Shown here: one piece after another, positions 1 to 8,280 of the stretch
Layout: the number at the start of each line of letters is the position of its first letter
How positions within the stretch are numbered: position 1 is the stretch's first letter
Assembly: GCA_017464305.1 (NCBI GenBank)
Contig: JAFUDS010000011.1
Location: 1 to 64,000, forward strand
DNA length: 64,000 nt
Direction: 5' to 3'
Source: Clostridia bacterium
GTDB lineage: Bacteria > Bacillota > Clostridia > Christensenellales > Aristaeellaceae
Translations under genes and position numbers: made by a program
The notes under the pieces: generated by a model
The model's database searches: none
What the model was told of the DNA's origin: nothing
The model's input: the letters and a program-made list of their open reading frames with translations, nothing else

Positions 1-2
1 AG

Positions 3-122
3 TACCTGATGCATATTTTCACGATACTGCCGGATCGATTCGCGAAGGATCCGAAGGCAGATATCGAAGACTTGCTCCCTTGGAATGAAACAATCAAGGA
101 ACTTTGCAAGCTGGGAGTGTAG
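3..122 (+). CDS. IS66-family transposase, C-terminal end (cut by window edge)
   Basis: Only the last 39 codons are in the window; they end at a TAG. The residues read as an IS66 TnpC tail: YLMHIF near the start and DLLPWNETIKELC near the end, matching the family's usual C-terminal 'LLPW' motif. The gene begins outside the window, so whether the transposase is intact cannot be seen. The gene runs opposite to the surface-polysaccharide genes to the right. With the recombinase that follows, it marks this edge as mobile DNA. The identification rests on a short motif only. Confidence 0.55.
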   Translation, partial: YLMHIFTILPDRFAKDPKADIEDLLPWNETIKELCKLGV

Positions 123-223
123 GATTATTTATCGCTTACGATTTTGTCACCACCGTATCACACGCAAGCTATACATGTGTGGGAGAAGGTGATACCTTCC
201 TTGGCAGGGAAGGCGGCCGATAA

Positions 224-247
224 AGTAGACTTTTCTTTACGTCTACT
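224..247. repeat. Inverted repeat AGTAGAC-N10-GTCTACT
   Basis: Two perfect 7-bp arms are separated by 10 bases, in the spacer between the transposase tail and the recombinase gene. It may be part of the insertion-sequence end or a recombinase site. Nothing else in bases 123-250 looks like a gene. Confidence 0.4.
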
Positions 248-250
248 CTA

Positions 251-276
251 AAATAAAAACGCATATTAAATATGCG
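251..276 (-). terminator. Rho-independent terminator for the recombinase gene
   Basis: Read on the minus strand, an 8-bp stem (CGCATATT / AATATGCG, one-base loop) is followed at once by TTTTTATTTT. It lies about 115 bases beyond the stop of the minus-strand recombinase gene, in the right place and orientation to end its transcript. Confidence 0.6.
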
Positions 277-392
277 GGTCTTCTTTGATATTTGTGTGTG
301 GCAAATAAAGTCTACACACAGTTCCAAATTTTGATGAAAAAAGTTGAATGAAAGCGGTTTCCTATCCTGCTTTTGACTCCTTTGCGTGGGGA

Positions 393-1070
393 TTAAGCTG
401 CGTTTTCGCTGTCCTCCACGCCATTGTCACCACCGTCTCCGTCATCGGCACAACTATCATCGGTTAACTGGGAAAGCACGGAAGACTGCGCGACCCACCT
501 CAAAAAGGTAGTATGGCTGATACCGAGAGCAGCTGCTGCCTTCCTCGCACTTATCATTTCATTCTTATAAGCGATAATATATGAATCAAGTCCCTCCGGC
601 TTCGGGAGAGCATCTCTTCCAAACTTTACACCGCGAGCTTTTGCAGCAGCGATACCTTCACGTTGTCTTTGCTTGATGTTGTCGCGTTCTACCTCGCTGA
701 CATAGCTCAGGATCTGGAGCACAAGGTTGGAAATAAAGCGGCCTGTGAGATCACCCGTTGCCTTTCTCGTATCCAACAGAGGCATATCTAAAACGACGAT
801 ATCGACTTCTTTCTCAATGGTGATTCTTCGCCATTCTTCCTGAAGTTCAGTGTAGTTGCGGCCCAGACGGTCGATACTTTTGATCACCAGCACATCGTTT
901 GGCTTGAGTCTTCTCAGTAACTTCTTGTAAACCGGACGGTCAAAATCCTTCCCGCTCTTCTTCTCCACATAGATGTTCTTCTCAGGAACTCCCGCTTCAC
1001 GCAGCGCTATTATCTGCCTATCTTCATTTTGATCTTTGGAACTGACACGGACATATCCGTAAGTGGTCAT
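393..1070 (-). CDS. Serine recombinase (resolvase/invertase family)
   Basis: This 225-aa protein is a small serine site-specific recombinase that would cut and rejoin DNA through a phosphoserine link. The N-terminal catalytic motif YVRVSSKDQ places the nucleophile at Ser10 with Arg8 beside it. The DRLGRN motif lies at residues 67-72, followed by the long helix ending ARGVKFGR near 146-152. A short helix-turn-helix (about 166-195) would bind the site. Length fits the Pin/Tn3-resolvase group, not the large serine integrases. A terminator lies downstream, and an inverted repeat sits directly upstream of the start. It could act on a nearby invertible segment or simply belong to a mobile element; no pair of recombination sites was identified. 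Confidence 0.85.
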   Translation of the reverse strand: MTTYGYVRVSSKDQNEDRQIIALREAGVPEKNIYVEKKSGKDFDRPVYKKLLRRLKPNDVLVIKSIDRLGRNYTELQEEWRRITIEKEVDIVVLDMPLLDTRKATGDLTGRFISNLVLQILSYVSEVERDNIKQRQREGIAAAKARGVKFGRDALPKPEGLDSYIIAYKNEMISARKAAAALGISHTTFLRWVAQSSVLSQLTDDSCADDGDGGDNGVEDSENAA

Positions 1071-1081
1071 TCAGACCTCGG

Positions 1082-1111
1082 CTCTACCAATGCATTTACC
1101 ATTGGGTAGAG
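1082..1111. repeat. Inverted repeat upstream of the recombinase start
   Basis: CTCTACCAATG and CATTGGGTAGAG form arms of 11-12 bp with one bulged base around a 7-base centre, ending about 12 bases upstream of the recombinase start codon. The position suits either a binding site for the recombinase itself or an operator controlling it. No second copy was noticed elsewhere in the window. Confidence 0.45.
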
Positions 1112-1537
1112 AAATGGGTTTGAATTTTTTGTGTTTCAAGATGCCGCTTGATATGCTTTTTTTCATATTGTTCACCTCAAAACAGCCGGATGCAACAATT
1201 CTACCATAACCGTCCCGACCCTGTTCACTCTTTTGCAGCGGATGTTCGTCATACCGGCGGCTTCAAGCCCTTCAAGCACAGCGAACTGTGGCCGTCCGGA
1301 AGGCGAGAACCGGCACAAGCCCACAGCCACAAGCCAGAAGGACCGACACAAGCGGAGAATCTGATGAACCCGGAGTGCCTCGACCACAAAAAAATCCGGG
1401 AAGCACGTCCACAAGATTAACTCTTGCTTCGGTACTTCCCGGTATTTTGCGCCATATCGTTGGCTGTAAATTTTATTTTCTACTGTTTATTTTTTCATCT
1501 ATTTATATCATCGCTCACAATATTGTAGCTGTCATTC
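1112..1537. other. Intergenic spacer, no convincing gene
   Basis: Short overlapping open frames on both strands here lack ribosome binding sites and recognisable motifs, so none is called. The only notable element is TATCATCGCTCACAATAT at 1506-1523. It recurs exactly at 1956-1973, and partly at 1991-2004, on both sides of the next small gene. Confidence 0.5.
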
Positions 1538-1876
1538 TCAGCTCTTCGGAAACTGGATTATTTTCGCATCGCCCAGATCATCGGATTCGCCCAGATCACT
1601 CATACCTCTTCGGATCAAATCAATATCCTCAGCTGTAATACTCTGAGCTGTTTCAATCATGAATTTCTTGATTCCCTCAACCTGTTCTTCACCTTGGAAT
1701 TCTACAGGACCACACTGCTGAATGCATTCATCTGTTGCAGCAATGATGGCTGAAATGATAGCCAATCGCAGTTCTGTTCCACACTCAGTGACAAAGTCTT
1801 CGGCTACAACGTTATCCGTAAAGTCTGCCTCGAAATACACTTTTTCAGATTGTAGATCTGTTTCTATTTTGATCAT
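1538..1876 (-). CDS. Small acidic hypothetical protein
   Basis: This 112-aa protein is not recognised. The start is supported by AAGGA six bases upstream of ATG. It is acidic, with a central stretch rich in alanine and isoleucine (LAIISAIIAATDEC, about residues 38-51) and a charged C-terminal region ending IIQFPKS. There is no signal peptide and no clear membrane segment. It lies alone between repeat-rich spacers, with an 18-bp motif repeated on either side, which suggests a mobile or cassette-like gene. No function is proposed. Confidence 0.5.
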   Translation of the reverse strand: MIKIETDLQSEKVYFEADFTDNVVAEDFVTECGTELRLAIISAIIAATDECIQQCGPVEFQGEEQVEGIKKFMIETAQSITAEDIDLIRRGMSDLGESDDLGDAKIIQFPKS

Positions 1877-2045
1877 ATGTTTTCCTTAAAAGCTCGCTGC
1901 TCCTGACTGCCTGCAGCTTCACTTCCGGAGAGCTTTGGAGCCAAGTCATCGCTTCTATCATCGCTCACAATATAAACCACCAGCGTTGCCATCATCGCTC
2001 ACAAGCAATGTATGATCATATCGCCCACAGTAGGCCTTAAACCTG

Positions 2046-2165
2046 TGGCCGTTGAGCGAGCTTGCCTCGCGACCCAGGTAGTTTAGTGGCCTGCGGCAAG
2101 TCAACCGTCCTGATCTTCTGGACTTCTTGTCAACCCCCTGTGTGCCCCAAGAGCCTGGCAACTAT
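2046..2165. repeat. About 110-bp intergenic repeat (copy 1 of 2)
   Basis: This spacer aligns with the reverse strand of 23220-23330. Shared blocks are TGTGGCCGTTGAGCG, CGCGACCCAGGT, a CTGAT/CTGGAC/CTTG segment and a GGCAACTA end. Between the first two blocks each copy has a different small hairpin: GCGAG-CTTGC-CTCGC here, GCGC-GAA-GCGC in the other. It is a dispersed repeat of unknown nature. Confidence 0.55.
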
Positions 2166-2223
2166 AACAGTCAAGAGTTCCGTTTCTTCCAGCCACACAT
2201 TCTCAAGAATTCAAGATGAATGG

Positions 2224-2279
2224 CCGCCACAACCAATATACATTTATGGGCGAATAACCGCCACAACCAATATACATTT
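2224..2279. repeat. 22-bp direct repeat, two copies
   Basis: CCGCCACAACCAATATACAT plus TT occurs at 2224-2245 and again at 2258-2279, a 34-bp period. The core GCCGCCACAACC appears again near 2931. It lies between two small minus-strand genes. Confidence 0.6.
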
Positions 2280-2317
2280 TACCGATCAGGATGCTCCCGA
2301 TGCTCCCAATGCTCTAA

Positions 2318-2569
2318 TCAAGAGAGCCCCGGATCATCCTCCACCATCTTTCCCCACAGTTCAGCCCTTACATCAGGATGCCTCCACAGCCAATCAATCA
2401 GCTTCTGATCTGCAGGATAGTATCTCTTCTCTACATCCCCGGTCATAAGCCACTGATACCCAACCTCAAGTGTCTCAGCGAGCTTCAATCCCTGCTTCTC
2501 AGTCAGCTTTGCACCAAACTCCACTCGATTGATAGTTGCATGATTAACGCCAGAACGTGGCTTCCACAC
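2318..2569 (-). CDS. Short XRE-like helix-turn-helix protein
   Basis: The 83-aa product begins with the recognition part of a Cro/CI-type helix-turn-helix (GVNHATINRVEFGAKL, about residues 7-22), followed by KQGLKLAETLEVGYQWLMTGD, which is typical of XRE proteins. The first helices of a normal XRE domain are missing. The start is a GTG placed after GGGGAGG, so the short form may be translated, but it could equally be the remnant of a truncated regulator. The C-terminal half (ADQKLIDWLWRHPDVRAELW) is not recognised. It lies just upstream of a repeat-rich spacer and near the end of the polysaccharide cluster. Confidence 0.5.
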   Translation of the reverse strand: MWKPRSGVNHATINRVEFGAKLTEKQGLKLAETLEVGYQWLMTGDVEKRYYPADQKLIDWLWRHPDVRAELWGKMVEDDPGLS

Positions 2570-3198
2570 TATCTATTCCATCCTCCCCTGCCATTCTAGA
2601 ATTTTAGAACGAGTGGCAGCACAGAAGCGGCAGCACAGAAGCGGCAGCACAGAAGAGAAGTATCAAAGAAGTCACCAGAGTGGCAGGACACTTGCGATAT
2701 GCGTTGGAGAAAGTCCTAGCGGTTTCGCAAAGGCCGCTTGAGAAAGATGGAGATAGGATCTGAGGTTTGCGATAAGGTCTTTCATGTCTGGTTCTACTGT
2801 TCTTGGTATTATCCATTTTTATACTTTGGCGGTCATCTTCCGCACATCTTCCACAACCAACTATCCAAGCTCTAAATGGGAAGCCGGATGATTATCGGAT
2901 GATAAGAAGCAATCGACGCTCACATTCGTGTGGCCGCCACAACCGTCTCGTCTTCTCGTCTTCTCATCTTTTTCATCCGCCTCATATCCTTCTGGGATGG
3001 CGGTAGAGTTGAGATATGCCAGAGTTGGGATGTGGTTGGATTGGACACGGTACATCATAACATAGATGATTTCTTAGATTTCGGGTGGAAGGTGACGTGA
3101 AGTGACATGAGGTGACATGAGGTAACAGAATATGACAAGAAGGTGCCAATGGTTACAAAAGGTTACAAATAATGCACGTTAGTTATCACAGCCACTTC
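2570..3198. other. Repeat-rich spacer without a gene
   Basis: No supported coding region. It contains a 14-bp tandem repeat (listed separately) and, at about 3090-3140, a run of degenerate units resembling GTGACATGAG. The latter ends about 60 bases beyond the stop of the UDP-galactopyranose mutase gene. No terminator-like hairpin with a T tract was found downstream of that gene. Confidence 0.5.
2615..2656. repeat. Tandem repeat, 14 bp x 3
   Basis: GGCAGCACAGAAGC occurs three times head to tail; the last copy differs at its final base. It is directly visible and probably a slippage-prone microsatellite upstream of the XRE-like gene. Confidence 0.85.
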
Positions 3199-4338
3199 TC
3201 AATCCTGTACTTCTTGGCATCTTTTATGAAGCTCTTTCGCTTTCTCTAATGCCACTGCAATTACTTGATCCATATCGTAGTATTTGTACTCTCCAAGTCT
3301 GCCGCCGAAGATCACACGATCCTCTTTCTCTGCTAGAGCGACATATTTCTTGTAAAGAGTGGAGTTGCGTTCGTCATTCACAGGATAATATGGTTCATCA
3401 CCAGGTTTCCATTCGGAACTGTATTCACGAGAGATAACGGTCTTCGGAAGATCATTGCCATTCGCATCCTTTCCAAACTCAAACCATTTATGCTCTATTA
3501 TTCTCGTCCATGGCGTTTCAGCATCTGTATAATTCACAGCGGCATTTCCTTGGAAGTTTGGAGTGTTCAGTACCTCTGTTTCAAAGCGGACACTTCTATA
3601 CTCCAAGTTCCCAAGCTTGTAATCGAAATATGCGTCGATTGGTCCGGTGTAGATTATGTGGTCAGCCACAGCATCCAACTCATCCTTATGAGCAAGGTAG
3701 TCGCAGTTAAGCTTGACCTCTATACCGTCAAGCATGTTCTGTACCATCTGAGTATATCCACCCACAGGTATTCCCTGATACAGAGCGTTGAAGTAGTTGT
3801 TATCGAAAGTCAGGCGAACTGGTAAACGTTTTATGATAAATGCTGGAAGTTCGGTACACTTCCGGCCCCACTGTTTCTCTGTATAGCCTTTAACCAACTT
3901 CTCGTAGATATCACGACCGATAAGAGAGATGGCCTGTTCTTCAAGATTTTGAGGTTCACCAACAATCTCTTTCCGTTGCTCCGCAATCTTGGCCGCAGCT
4001 TCTTCCGGTGTAACCACACCCCACATCTTGTTGAAGGTGTACATGTTGAACGGGAGACTATATAACTCGCCCTTATAATTTGCCACAGGGCTATTTGTAA
4101 ACCGGTTGAAGACAGAAAACCTATTCACGTAGTCCCAGACTTCTTTATTATTCGTGTGGAAGATATGCGCTCCATATTGATGCACGTTTATTCCTTCGCA
4201 ACGATATGTATACACATTTCCTGCGATGTGATCTCTCTTATCGATCACGAGAACAGATTTACCGGAATCGGTTAGTTCACGTGCTACTGTGGCTCCGTAA
4301 AGACCTGCACCTACGATTAAGTAATCATATTCATTCAT
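3199..4338 (-). CDS. glf: UDP-galactopyranose mutase (copy 1)
   Basis: This flavoenzyme converts UDP-galactopyranose to UDP-galactofuranose, the donor for galactofuranose residues in surface polysaccharide. The 379 aa match the family length. The FAD-binding GAGLYG lies at residues 10-15, followed by VIDKRDHIAGN and by the family signature HQYGAHIFHTNNKEVW, with the usual RLGEYKYYDMDQVI near the C-terminus. The start overlaps the stop of the upstream acetyltransferase frame by four bases (ATGA), so the two are probably translationally coupled. A second, clearly different mutase gene lies at 15796-16887. Consistent with the pathway, a galactofuranosyltransferase is encoded at 13651-14679. Confidence 0.95.
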   Translation of the reverse strand: MNEYDYLIVGAGLYGATVARELTDSGKSVLVIDKRDHIAGNVYTYRCEGINVHQYGAHIFHTNNKEVWDYVNRFSVFNRFTNSPVANYKGELYSLPFNMYTFNKMWGVVTPEEAAAKIAEQRKEIVGEPQNLEEQAISLIGRDIYEKLVKGYTEKQWGRKCTELPAFIIKRLPVRLTFDNNYFNALYQGIPVGGYTQMVQNMLDGIEVKLNCDYLAHKDELDAVADHIIYTGPIDAYFDYKLGNLEYRSVRFETEVLNTPNFQGNAAVNYTDAETPWTRIIEHKWFEFGKDANGNDLPKTVISREYSSEWKPGDEPYYPVNDERNSTLYKKYVALAEKEDRVIFGGRLGEYKYYDMDQVIAVALEKAKELHKRCQEVQD

Positions 4339-4872
4339 TTTAAACCTTCCTTACGCGGCCCAACCTCTCGGGCTGGGATTCCAACGATGTTCACATTCGG
4401 TGTTTTAAAGCTCTTATTCACAACTGCGTTAGCCCCGATGGCGCATCCGTCCGCTATATAAATCTTTCCAAATATCTTTGCTCCAGGACCAATATAGACA
4501 TTGTTGCCAATTGTAGGAACATTGGAATTTCCATAATTCTGACCGATGTTAACGCCCTGTTGAATATTACAGTTTTCGCCAATCCTAGCATTTTCATTTA
4601 TCACTATGCAGCCATAATGATGGATATTAAGTCCCTTACCGCAAGTATTCGGTGGAATTGTAAATCCTAGTTTTACTGCGTAATGGTGATTAATCAAATG
4701 CCATAATGACTTCCGTAATACCCCCCCGATTTACATAATACTCATAATAACGAAGGGAAATTTCAAATTTCAAAACATCTTTTATAAGGATGGCTGGAAA
4801 GATATTTTTAATCCCCAACGCCACTCTATCAGCTTCAAGGTATTCTTTTAATATCGCTTTACTCGTTATCAT
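4335..4872 (-). CDS. Serine O-acetyltransferase-like hexapeptide acetyltransferase, frameshifted at a G7 tract
   Basis: Two reading frames together make one CysE/colanic-acid-type acetyltransferase. The N-terminal part (MITSKAILKEYLEADRVALG) starts at ATG 4872 behind GAGG. The left-handed beta-helix part (GENCNIQQGVNIGQN, IGNNVYIGPGAKIFGKI, IGANAVVNKSF, IVGIPAREVG) continues in another frame to 4335. The break falls in seven consecutive G residues (4721-4727, C on the plus strand). Removing one G joins the frames as YVNRGVLRKSLWHLINHHYAVKL, giving 178 aa, a normal length. It would add acetyl groups to a polymer sugar. The break may be a sequencing error, a mutation, or on/off slippage. The end overlaps glf by ATGA. 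Confidence 0.75.
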
Positions 4873-5000
4873 TTTGACCGCCTCTGTCTGTGATATACTT
4901 TGTGTCATCCACATTCATTTTGGAATGGTATCTGATTACAGCTTATTTGATTTTATTATTCCAAATTGGTGTTGTAGGTAATCATATTTCATTGTGGTTA

Positions 5001-5885
5001 TTACCTCCCTTGATTTAATAAGTATTCTGAATGTAATTGCTCTAATTCAACTATTCCTTCTTTAACTGTCTGCAATTCATCAGATATATCAAGACCATGG
5101 CCTGGATAATCATTGATAAAGACTTCCAAAGTCAAAATACTTATCAATGTTATCGGATTTAATTCTCTGATATCTGTGCCATGATCATTTAAATCTGGAT
5201 AGAATTTATCGCCTGTTTTCTTTAGATTGTTCTTAAATGCGTCTTGCCAATCTCCATGAGTTGCATGACAAAGATTTCTATAGGCAAAGTACATATCCTC
5301 ATAACCAAGTGCACGAATCATTTGCTCTACAGGTTTTTGCTTATTTTTGTTCGCTCTTATCTGTTCTGAGGTCAGCCCAACAGAAGCGTATGTATCATAT
5401 ATCGATTTCAAGAGCCCTTCTTCATATTCATCAGCATCTTTATCGACACTTCCTGTTTGAGCTCTTTCTTCTCTTCGTTTGGCAATTAGATCTTCAAACT
5501 CGGTCTCTGCTTTAAACCCATCCAAATAATAATTCTCAATATCTTCCGGATACTCGATATAGTACTGAAGACGAAAATTTGCCTCAAAGATTGCTCTGCC
5601 CATCATTGCAGCTACTTCATGTTCAAGAACGCCTTTACAAGCATAGCGGCGAAGATAAGCTAAGAACTTTCGAATTCTGACAAGTAAGCCGTATATTACT
5701 GCCTGTTCTCGATTGTAACCTAACTTTGTGTGATTGGATTCTGTAATGACCAACTCATAGTAATACATTGGGAGAAGAACAACATATGTCCATGTAGCTG
5801 TAAAATCATCGTTGGTCACAGTACCTTCTGTTATCTTTTGATTGAGCCGCAATATACTGCTTTGTATTTCTTCGTTGATGTCCAT
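5001..5885 (-). CDS. DUF5677-like protein, second gene of an unknown pair
   Basis: This 294-aa protein is mostly alpha-helical and resembles the DUF5677 family: an RAIFEANFRLQYY stretch (about 97-109) and NLCHATHGDW (about 204-213), with His207 and His210-Gly as likely conserved positions. The middle (130-165) is highly charged. There is no signal peptide, and the hydrophobic stretch at 33-47 is not convincing as a membrane span. It starts 10 bases after the stop of the 593-aa gene upstream, so the two form one transcription unit within, but unrelated to, the sugar genes. The role is unknown; a place in a defence or stress module is only inference from context. Confidence 0.6.
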   Translation of the reverse strand: MDINEEIQSSILRLNQKITEGTVTNDDFTATWTYVVLLPMYYYELVITESNHTKLGYNREQAVIYGLLVRIRKFLAYLRRYACKGVLEHEVAAMMGRAIFEANFRLQYYIEYPEDIENYYLDGFKAETEFEDLIAKRREERAQTGSVDKDADEYEEGLLKSIYDTYASVGLTSEQIRANKNKQKPVEQMIRALGYEDMYFAYRNLCHATHGDWQDAFKNNLKKTGDKFYPDLNDHGTDIRELNPITLISILTLEVFINDYPGHGLDISDELQTVKEGIVELEQLHSEYLLNQGR

Positions 5886-5895
5886 TTTTTATAGT

Positions 5896-7677
5896 CTAGT
5901 TATTCAATTTTTTCTCATCTATATCAAGCATATTTTCAGGCATATTCAGTGTGGTTATTTCTTTGCCATTTGTACCTGAATTAAATGTAATTCTAATAGG
6001 ATCACCGTCCTTGGATAGCTCTGCCAGCTGAATTACTCTTTCATAATCCTCCATAATGGCATCATAATACGTTCTCATGTATTTGAGTTCAAAGCTTTCT
6101 CCAAACATTTCGATTAATTCAATTCCCACATATGAAATTGCGCACGCATCAGCGCCAGCTGAAATTAGCCGTTCGCGAAATTGCTGATCAATAATTCCTG
6201 TGAATGACGCATTATTCCATGTTTTCTCAACCTCATTATTTCTAATAAGATTAGAAAGTAAACAAACAGTCCGATATTCTTTTTCTGATATTTCACCATT
6301 GATATGAAATGAAAGATTATAGTATTTCTCAATATCACAGATTCTCTCCAAGAAATCTATTTCCTCATCAATATCTTTGAAACCAGTAGAATAATCTATA
6401 CAATCAATTGTGCCTGCAACAAGATCTTGATCGCTTTTTAGAATATGTAATCTTAATTCCCGATCTGAGTTTACAGCCTTAGAAAACTTTGCGTACTTAA
6501 GAATCTCTGCATTTGTTGCATCCTTGATGCTAATCGTAAAACCAGTATTTCCTTTTACTGGCATACGTCTTCCTTCATTATTTTGGAATAAATCTTTTGC
6601 GTTTATACGAAACTCGAACCATATATGAGTATTGGGCTGCTCTATATTACTGAAAACATAAGTTCCATCATCTAGTATTTCTTGTGTTCTGATTAGTACG
6701 TAATCAAAAAATACTTGATCTTTAACTTTTATAGAACATGCAAATGCGGGTGGAAACTCTGGGGGTTTTGCATGAAGCTCACCACCAACTAACTTTTTAA
6801 CCTCGTATTGGGCTGGGTCTACAATATCACCAAGATATTTCTTTGCATCCTCTACCTTCATTACCAATTGAAGTTGATGGCGATAAGCATAATTAAATAT
6901 ATCTATGTTGGGATCAGAAATATATTTATCTCCAACCTTAACAGGTCCATTAAAGGTATACCTAACAGGAAATCGTTTAGATGCTTCGGAATTTAAAGGC
7001 TCACTAACCAGCGCATTGTCTTTCCATCCATAACCATAATACGGATATAATGGGTGTTCATTTGAAATAACCCCAAATTGCACTTTTAATCTTTGGTTAA
7101 CTGTATCAAGATTACCATCCTGTGCTTGTTCTGCTAGGTTTTCTAATGAGTACGGAGATCCAGAAGCTTTCTCTATTCGTCTTAACGTATTTACTACTTC
7201 ATCTTTTGCAGAAGCTATCACAAGATTCGTATTCTCGTTCACTGCATCTACAACATCTGAAGCAAGAATGTAATACTTGGCATCAATTCTCTTCTTATAG
7301 AAGCCTCTTATGATATCCAAACAGATAGATGTAATTTTAGCTACCCTTTCTTTTGCTTCTGGAGTATTCGCTTTTGAGAAAGAAACCGCTGCATCAATGA
7401 CGTTTTGGCGGGCAACTCCTCGTTCTTTAGAGCTTACACACGATATTCTTTTTATTACATCATCTACAAGATTATTTCGTATATATTCCACTAATCCTTG
7501 GAAATCAATCTCCTCTGCTAATGAACATACTTCATTATACTTCCGTTGCCGTTCAATATATTCAATCAACGACTCCCTAAGTTGCTTTTCATCAATCTTA
7601 CGGCTCAGAAATTCTTTTGCTGCATCAACGCCGAGATCAGCTAAATATCCAGCAATTGTTTCCATTACTTCTGGCAT
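5896..7677 (-). CDS. Large uncharacterised protein, first gene of the two-gene module
   Basis: This 593-aa protein is of unknown function. The N-terminus (about 1-150) is helical (SLIEYIERQRKYNEVCSLAE, then FQGLVEYIRNN). It resembles, by eye, the helical leaders seen ahead of NACHT/STAND or other sensor domains, but no Walker motif is present here. The middle is beta-rich (FPVRYTFNGPVKVGDKYISD, PPEFPPAFACSIKVKDQVFF, HIWFEFRINAKDLF) and looks like ligand-binding or structural folds. The C-terminal third is again mixed. There is no membrane segment or secretion signal. It is followed at once by the DUF5677-like gene, and the pair is bounded by gene-poor spacers. AT-rich coding differs from the flanking sugar-nucleotide genes. 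Confidence 0.55.
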   Translation of the reverse strand: MPEVMETIAGYLADLGVDAAKEFLSRKIDEKQLRESLIEYIERQRKYNEVCSLAEEIDFQGLVEYIRNNLVDDVIKRISCVSSKERGVARQNVIDAAVSFSKANTPEAKERVAKITSICLDIIRGFYKKRIDAKYYILASDVVDAVNENTNLVIASAKDEVVNTLRRIEKASGSPYSLENLAEQAQDGNLDTVNQRLKVQFGVISNEHPLYPYYGYGWKDNALVSEPLNSEASKRFPVRYTFNGPVKVGDKYISDPNIDIFNYAYRHQLQLVMKVEDAKKYLGDIVDPAQYEVKKLVGGELHAKPPEFPPAFACSIKVKDQVFFDYVLIRTQEILDDGTYVFSNIEQPNTHIWFEFRINAKDLFQNNEGRRMPVKGNTGFTISIKDATNAEILKYAKFSKAVNSDRELRLHILKSDQDLVAGTIDCIDYSTGFKDIDEEIDFLERICDIEKYYNLSFHINGEISEKEYRTVCLLSNLIRNNEVEKTWNNASFTGIIDQQFRERLISAGADACAISYVGIELIEMFGESFELKYMRTYYDAIMEDYERVIQLAELSKDGDPIRITFNSGTNGKEITTLNMPENMLDIDEKKLNN

Positions 7678-8280
7678 ACTGTTGATCTCCTGTTCTTAAA
7701 AATTGTTAAAGTCATACCGTTGGTAGTCTATCATCTGACATATCTATTACATCTATTTAATATGCATAAATTAAATCCCTAAACTCAGAAAATCGGACTT
7801 AGCTCGTATAGTTGTTATATTCATTGATGCGCACACAGAAAAAAGCATAGCTTTGCCGTGTGAGCCTTTCTCTCACCTTCAGCATTTTGGCAAATCGGAA
7901 GCAGTTAATCGGAGATTTTATATTCCTCACCCTTACCTCAAACGAGCCTCGGTACGATCTGCATCATGTGAGATCTTTTCACCGACAACCAGATCTAATG
8001 CTTAATTGGATCTCACTTCGAGAACATCTTCTACTACGCATCCCGTTTCATACAGATTCGTTCGTTCATCTCAAGCGCCACACACTCGATTTTCTCAATT
8101 TGACGTGAGTTTTTTGAATCCCGTTTTCTCTGCCATCTGAATCCTGGAGAATTTTAGACCAATCATTTTCTTTCATAAAGGGTCACATGAAATTACATGC
8201 TCTTCTTTCATGAGACGCAGATAGTATGGCGGTCTAGATTGTTGATATCAAACCTAATGTAAACGAAGTCGGACTTCTGT
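7678..8280. other. 603-bp spacer, no gene seen
   Basis: This AT-rich DNA lies upstream of the two-gene module and must hold its promoter, but no hexamer pair stands out. Open frames on the plus strand have no ribosome binding site or recognisable motif. An imperfect AT-rich inverted repeat (ATTTAAT ... ATTAAAT) occurs near 7754-7777. Confidence 0.4.

Noticed and set aside
1148..1638. Small genes on both strands
   Set aside because: No ribosome binding sites, no motifs, and mutually overlapping frames.
4335..4872. Programmed ribosomal frameshift in the acetyltransferase
   Set aside because: A G7 run alone is not a usual bacterial frameshift signal, and no stimulating stem was seen; slippage mutation or sequencing error is likelier.
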